64,000 nucleotides of DNA from Geovibrio ferrireducens (GTDB lineage Bacteria > Chrysiogenota > Deferribacteres > Deferribacterales > Geovibrionaceae): assembly GCF_026226615.1 (NCBI RefSeq), contig NZ_JAJAPB010000008.1:46502-110501 (forward strand), written 5' to 3'. Numbering within the stretch: the stretch's first letter is position 1; the number at the start of each line of letters is the position of its first letter. A program made the position numbers and the translations under genes. Shown here in pieces: positions 60,797 to 64,000 of the stretch. The notes below the pieces were generated by a model. That model saw only the letters and a list, made by a program, of their open reading frames with translations. It had not been told where the DNA came from and searched no databases.

Positions 60797-62029
60797 TTAT
60801 TTGTTAGGTTGAGGGAAAACAGGGGTGTAACCTGCTCTTCTCACGTTTTTCGGCCATACGGTGATGCGTTCCATGTCTTTCCCTTTCTGACGGATCTGAA
60901 CAATAACCAGACTGGCGTTTTTGTTCTGTCCGCTCTGGTCAAACTGGATGCAGTCATAGGCAAGAAGACCCACAGTACCGCCGCAGAGGTTGGTTTCATT
61001 GAGCGCTTTGCGGATAGCATCGGGCTTTGTGGAGCCTGCTCTTTCAAGCACGTCTTTTATGAGATACATAGCGGCATAAGCATCAACGGATTCACCCGCA
61101 AGGCTGTAGCCGTATTTTTTGGCGAATTTTTCGTTGGTTTCCTTAAGTCCGGGACGGTTAAGGTCGGCTTCCCACTCAACAAGGTCGAATATGTATTCTG
61201 CGTTCTTTCCGGCAGCTTTGAGGAAGGAAGGGTCAGCGTGTCCGCCGCCGCTTGTTACTATGGCTTTTACGTTTACTTTCATTTCAGCCATTGTGTTTGT
61301 GAGGAGGATTGCATCAGCGGCGTTTGAAGTCATAAAAACAACATCAGCCTTGGAGCGTTTAAGCTTAATCACAACAGGTGTGAGGTCGCTTGCTGTACTG
61401 GGATAGGGCTCATCAAGAACAACTTTGTAGCCTCTTTCTTTTGCCATTTCACGCCATTTTTCAGCGAAGCCCACGCCCCAGTCACCGTTTTCATAAACGA
61501 AGGCAACGTTTTTAACATCAACGCCGAATTCCTTTTTCATGTCATCAAGGAACTTGAACTGATCCCTTGTCCACCATGAATCTTTTGCGGCTATACGGAA
61601 AACATTTTTGAAGCCTCTTTCTGTGATGGTGTCACGCACAGAAACAGGAACAATAAAGGGCATGCCGTAACGCTCAGCAGTCTGAGTAACAGGGTAAGTA
61701 ACCGCAGAGTTCCACGCTCCTGTGAGTATGTGCACTTTTTCAGAGTTAATAAGACGCTCAGCCTCTGTAACTCCGGTGGTGGGGTCGCTTTTGCTGTCAG
61801 AGAAAATAAGCTGGAGCTTCGCTCCGCCGAGGGCTTTTATGCCGCCTGCGGCATTGATCTCCTCAACAGCCATTTCACGGGCATTTTTACCCTGAATGCC
61901 CACAGACGCAGAAGGGCCTGAGAGGGGGATAATGTTGCCGATTTTGATTGTTTCTGCGGCTTCCGCCTGCCCGAAAGAGCAGAGTGCGGTAAGCAGTGCA
62001 AGAAAAGGAAGGACTTTGAACAACTTCAT
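60797..62029 (-). CDS. livK: Branched-chain amino acid type periplasmic binding protein
   Basis: 410 residues with a Sec signal (VLPFLALLTALCSFGQAEA), the LivK-type start ETIKIGNIIPLSGPSASVGI, EAERLINSEKVHILTGAWNS near 87 and VFMTSNAADAILLTNTMAEM near 238. It is longer than E. coli LivK (about 345), as is common for family members that bind amides, aromatic compounds or other amino acids, so the ligand is open. The upstream aminotransferase gene suggests an amino acid such as GABA or a related compound. Confidence 0.87.
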   Translation of the reverse strand: MKLFKVLPFLALLTALCSFGQAEAAETIKIGNIIPLSGPSASVGIQGKNAREMAVEEINAAGGIKALGGAKLQLIFSDSKSDPTTGVTEAERLINSEKVHILTGAWNSAVTYPVTQTAERYGMPFIVPVSVRDTITERGFKNVFRIAAKDSWWTRDQFKFLDDMKKEFGVDVKNVAFVYENGDWGVGFAEKWREMAKERGYKVVLDEPYPSTASDLTPVVIKLKRSKADVVFMTSNAADAILLTNTMAEMKVNVKAIVTSGGGHADPSFLKAAGKNAEYIFDLVEWEADLNRPGLKETNEKFAKKYGYSLAGESVDAYAAMYLIKDVLERAGSTKPDAIRKALNETNLCGGTVGLLAYDCIQFDQSGQNKNASLVIVQIRQKGKDMERITVWPKNVRRAGYTPVFPQPNK

Positions 62030-62100
62030 ATCTTTCTCCTGTTTTATTTTTACGGACTTGGCCGTATGTGATATTAATTTTTAAGCAGGCTGTGACAGCA

Positions 62101-62192
62101 GCAATCCGCACATCCTGTCGGATTGCCGCACACGCTCACGGCGGGGTAAACCCGCCTTCGCTGCGCACGGCGCAGTTCCATCCATGGAACTG
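62101..62192. repeat. Three-hairpin structured repeat, copy 1
   Basis: Hairpin 1: GCAATCCG (62101-62108) with CGGATTGC (62119-62126). Hairpin 2: GGCGGG (62140-62145) with CCCGCC (62151-62156). Hairpin 3: CAGTTCCA (62173-62180) with TGGAACTG (62185-62192). The loops and joining bases (CACGCTCACGG, TTCGCTGCGCACGGCG) are nearly the same as in copy 2 at 63882, while stems 1 and 3 differ by paired changes. It fills the gap between gabT and livK. Confidence 0.75.
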
Positions 62193-62195
62193 TTC

Positions 62196-63539
62196 TTATT
62201 TCAGCGTTTTGCGCACAGCGGATTCAAATATGTCCATAGCCTGAGTAAGCTGTTCATTGGTGAGTACGAGGGGTGGGAGGAACCTCACCACGTTGCCGAA
62301 GATTCCCGCGCCTATTACAAGCAGCCCCTGTTTGAAGCATTCTGCGTTTATGGCGCTGACAGCGTCCTTATAAGGCTCCTTTGTTACCGGGTCTTTCACA
62401 AACTCAATGCCTATCATTGAGCCAAGACCCCGCACATCGCCGATCTGGGGAAACTCTTTCTGAAGAGCTCTTACCCTGTCCATAATGTAAGCGCCTATTT
62501 TCAGCGATTTTTCGCTGAGGTTCTGCTCCTCCATCATTCTGATAGAGGCAAGCGCAGCTTCGCATGCAACGGGGTTTCCGCCGTATGTGCCGCCTATTCC
62601 GCCTGCGCCGACTGAGTCCATAATCTCCTTTTTGCCTACCACAGCGGAGATAGGCATCCCTGAACCGAGGGATTTGGCCATAGTGACGAGATCTGGCTCC
62701 ACACCGAAATGGTCAACGGCAAACATTTTTCCGGTACGGCAGAAGCCTGACTGCACTTCGTCTGCGATGAGCACTATGCCGTACTCATCGCATATTTCCC
62801 TTAAGCCCTGCCAGTAACCCTTGGGAGGCACATTGAAGCCGCCCTCACCCTGAACGGGCTCAAGTATCACCGCAGCTATATTCATCGGGTTGACTTCGGA
62901 AACGAAGAAACGCCTGAAATAATCAAGGTATGCTTTGCATGCCTCCTCCTCGGAGGTATTTATCTGTCCTCTGTAAATATTGGGGAACGGAACCTTGTAG
63001 ATTTCAGGAGCAAAGGGGCCAAAACCGTCTTTGTAAGGCTTGACCTTGCTTGTGAGTGTCATGGTAAGGAGTGTTCTGCCGTGAAAGCCTGATTCAAATG
63101 CGACTATTCCGGTGCGTTTGGTGTATGTTCTGGCTATTTTGATGGCGTTTTCAACAGCTTCCGCTCCGCTGTTTACAAACATTGCTTTCTTGGGCGATTT
63201 GCCCGGCGCTATCTGCGTGAGCTTCTCTGCCAGACGTACATAAGGTTCGTACATGCTTACCATAAAGCAGGAGTGCAGAAGCCTGTCCGCCTGTTCCTTG
63301 ATGGCTTTGACCACCTCATCGGGGCAGTGGCCGCAGGAGGTAACCCCTATGCCTGCATAAAAATCAAGGTAAGTGTTGCCGTCCGTGTCCTCTATGACAG
63401 CGCCTTTAGCCTGTTTAACAACAAATGGGAATGTGCATGATATGCCGCCTGCCACGTAAGTGGCTTTATCCTCAATAATTTTCTTTGTGCGTTCGCTCTG
63501 GTGGGCGCTGATTTTCGCCAGTTCCTTTCCGTTTAACAT
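62196..63539 (-). CDS. gabT: Class III (4-aminobutyrate-type) aminotransferase
   Basis: 447 residues with the GabT layout: GISCTFPFVVKQAKGAVIED near 34, the GAEAVENAIKIARTYTKRTG phosphate region near 130, VILEPVQGEGGFNVPPKGYW near 212, ADEVQSGFCRTGKMFAVDHF near 250 and the PLP lysine in VTMAKSLGSGMPISAVVG near 280. It likely moves the amino group of GABA or a similar omega-amino acid to 2-oxoglutarate. CGGAGG stands 9 bases before the ATG. A sigma-54 promoter and three upstream repeats control it; the liv transporter genes follow in the same direction. Confidence 0.9.
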   Translation of the reverse strand: MLNGKELAKISAHQSERTKKIIEDKATYVAGGISCTFPFVVKQAKGAVIEDTDGNTYLDFYAGIGVTSCGHCPDEVVKAIKEQADRLLHSCFMVSMYEPYVRLAEKLTQIAPGKSPKKAMFVNSGAEAVENAIKIARTYTKRTGIVAFESGFHGRTLLTMTLTSKVKPYKDGFGPFAPEIYKVPFPNIYRGQINTSEEEACKAYLDYFRRFFVSEVNPMNIAAVILEPVQGEGGFNVPPKGYWQGLREICDEYGIVLIADEVQSGFCRTGKMFAVDHFGVEPDLVTMAKSLGSGMPISAVVGKKEIMDSVGAGGIGGTYGGNPVACEAALASIRMMEEQNLSEKSLKIGAYIMDRVRALQKEFPQIGDVRGLGSMIGIEFVKDPVTKEPYKDAVSAINAECFKQGLLVIGAGIFGNVVRFLPPLVLTNEQLTQAMDIFESAVRKTLK

Positions 63540-63578
63540 GAGAAACAGCCTCCGGATTAATAACGTTTAATAGTTATG

Positions 63579-63594
63579 AGCAACGGCTGTGCCA
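63579..63594 (-). promoter_or_regulatory. Sigma-54 promoter of gabT
   Basis: On the minus strand TGGCACAGCCGTTGCT matches the -24/-12 consensus TGGCAC-N5-TTGC exactly. A start about 12 bases further on leaves a leader of about 30 nt with the GGAGG ribosome site. Confidence 0.82.
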
Positions 63595-63659
63595 CAGAGG
63601 TTTTTATCTGATAAATAAGCGAAAAAGGCTGATACAGTGACTTTGAAACGGCAGAGGTT

Positions 63660-63715
63660 AACTTTGGTTTACCGGAGCGTCAACCATAGCTTACCGGGTC
63701 AACTATGGTTTACCG
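63660..63715. promoter_or_regulatory. Three 15-bp direct repeats, likely activator sites
   Basis: AACTTTGGTTTACCG (63660-63674), AACCATAGCTTACCG (63682-63696) and AACTATGGTTTACCG (63701-63715). The spacing is 22 and 19 bp, about two helical turns, and the block lies roughly 90-150 bp upstream of the predicted gabT start, the normal place for a sigma-54 enhancer-binding protein. Confidence 0.7.
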
Positions 63716-63721
63716 TGAAAT

Positions 63722-63755
63722 AAAAAGCCCGCAGCACGGGAAAAACTGCGGGGCT
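63722..63755 (-). terminator. Minus-strand terminator upstream of gabT
   Basis: AGCCCGCAG (63726-63734) pairs with CTGCGGGGCT (63746-63755; one bulge) and on the minus strand five T follow. It would end a minus-strand transcript from beyond the right edge or insulate gabT. Confidence 0.65.
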
Positions 63756-63830
63756 AAGATATTTGGGAAGAGTAAGTCCTGATTAATGTTGATAAGAAAC
63801 ACATGCACATTTGTGATTGCACCTGAAAAA

Positions 63831-63865
63831 AATCCCCCTCAATCCCCCTTTGACAAAGGGGGAAG
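63831..63865. repeat. Short palindromic C/G-run repeat
   Basis: AATCCCCCTC is followed by AATCCCCCTTTGAC and AAAGGGGG; CCCCCTTT (63844-63851) pairs with AAAGGGGG (63855-63862) over a 3-nt loop. This is a widespread small palindromic repeat of bacterial intergenic regions. Confidence 0.6.
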
Positions 63866-63881
63866 CGGCTGTCCTGACAAC

Positions 63882-63975
63882 ATAAATCCGGACATCCTGT
63901 CGGATTTATTTACACGCTCACGGCGGTATAAACCCGCCTTCGCTACGCACGGCGCAGCCCCTGTCCGTGGGGCTG
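63882..63975. repeat. Three-hairpin structured repeat, copy 2
   Basis: Hairpin 1: ATAAATCCG (63882-63890) with CGGATTTAT (63901-63909), loop GACATCCTGT. Hairpin 2: GGCGG (63922-63926) with CCGCC (63934-63938). Hairpin 3: CAGCCCC (63955-63961) with GGGGCTG (63969-63975). Same orientation and spacing as copy 1, with compensating stem changes. No gene is visible from 63540 to the right edge; the other elements there are listed separately. Confidence 0.75.
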
Positions 63976-64000
63976 TTTACGTCATTTTGAACCCTGAAAT

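Noticed and set aside
57354..63539. Urea or amide transporter (urt/fmd type) reading of the liv genes
   Set aside because: The long binding protein allows it, but no urease or amidase genes are present and the neighbour is an aminotransferase.
1..64000. tRNA, rRNA, CRISPR array, transposase or replication origin
   Set aside because: I looked through all intergenic stretches and saw no cloverleaf, array of spaced identical repeats, transposase motif or DnaA-box cluster.

Overview
The window reads as chromosome of a strictly or facultatively anaerobic, Gram-negative (diderm) bacterium. TonB/ExbBD, two TonB-dependent receptors, an OprD-like porin and MacAB-TolC show an outer membrane; the anaerobic (cbi) cobalamin route, radical-SAM haem breakdown and a periplasmic flavin reductase with a tetrahaem cytochrome c point to anaerobic respiration. 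The gene styles fit Deferribacterota (Geovibrio/Seleniivibrio/Denitrovibrio-like); that is inference from overall character, not a database result. I see no tRNA, rRNA, CRISPR array, transposase or prophage.

Layout. 1-5 kb: a LutB-LutA-type lactate-oxidation iron-sulfur protein cut by the left edge, an alanine/glycine:Na+ symporter, an uncharacterised radical SAM protein and a tiny zinc-ribbon protein. 5-15.6 kb (minus strand): one long haem operon, exbB-exbD-tonB-receptor-flavodoxin-hutW-hutX-binding protein-permease-ATPase, ending in an ABC-2 transporter pair. 15.7-22.2 kb (minus): a cobalamin-riboswitch operon with an exported CbiK-like protein, a second ABC-2 pair, a BtuCDF-type importer, cobA and cobO. 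22.3-38.8 kb: most of the anaerobic cobalamin pathway (cbiDEFGHJ; cbiC, cbiA, a precorrin-2 dehydrogenase, cbiP; cbiL; a CbiR-like remodelling hydrolase, cbiB, cobD-like; cobU, cobT, cobS). CbiT is not in the window.

30.7-33 kb and 38.8-48.9 kb: two paralogous DUF3649 / PepSY membrane protein / DUF3325 triads, a siderophore-type TonB receptor and a MacA-MacB-NodT tripartite exporter. Together they resemble a siderophore uptake, inner-membrane reduction and recycling system. Two of the promoters carry an almost identical element with TTAGAT half-sites, and a palindrome with the same half-site stands upstream of the exbB promoter, so a shared iron or haem regulon is likely.

49-54.6 kb: a tetrahaem cytochrome, a periplasmic FAD reductase, an OprD-like porin and an MFS transporter in one direction, with a divergent FadR-type regulator. 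This is a self-contained anaerobic respiration module of unknown substrate; the residues that hold fumarate in fumarate reductases are replaced. 54.6-57.3 kb: a Tat-exported PhoD phosphatase and a MoaE-like protein. 57.3-63.5 kb: a branched-chain amino acid type ABC transporter (livKHMGF) downstream of a class III (GABA-type) aminotransferase. The aminotransferase has a near-perfect sigma-54 promoter and three upstream 15-bp direct repeats, and is flanked by two copies of a three-hairpin repeat whose stems change in a compensatory way.
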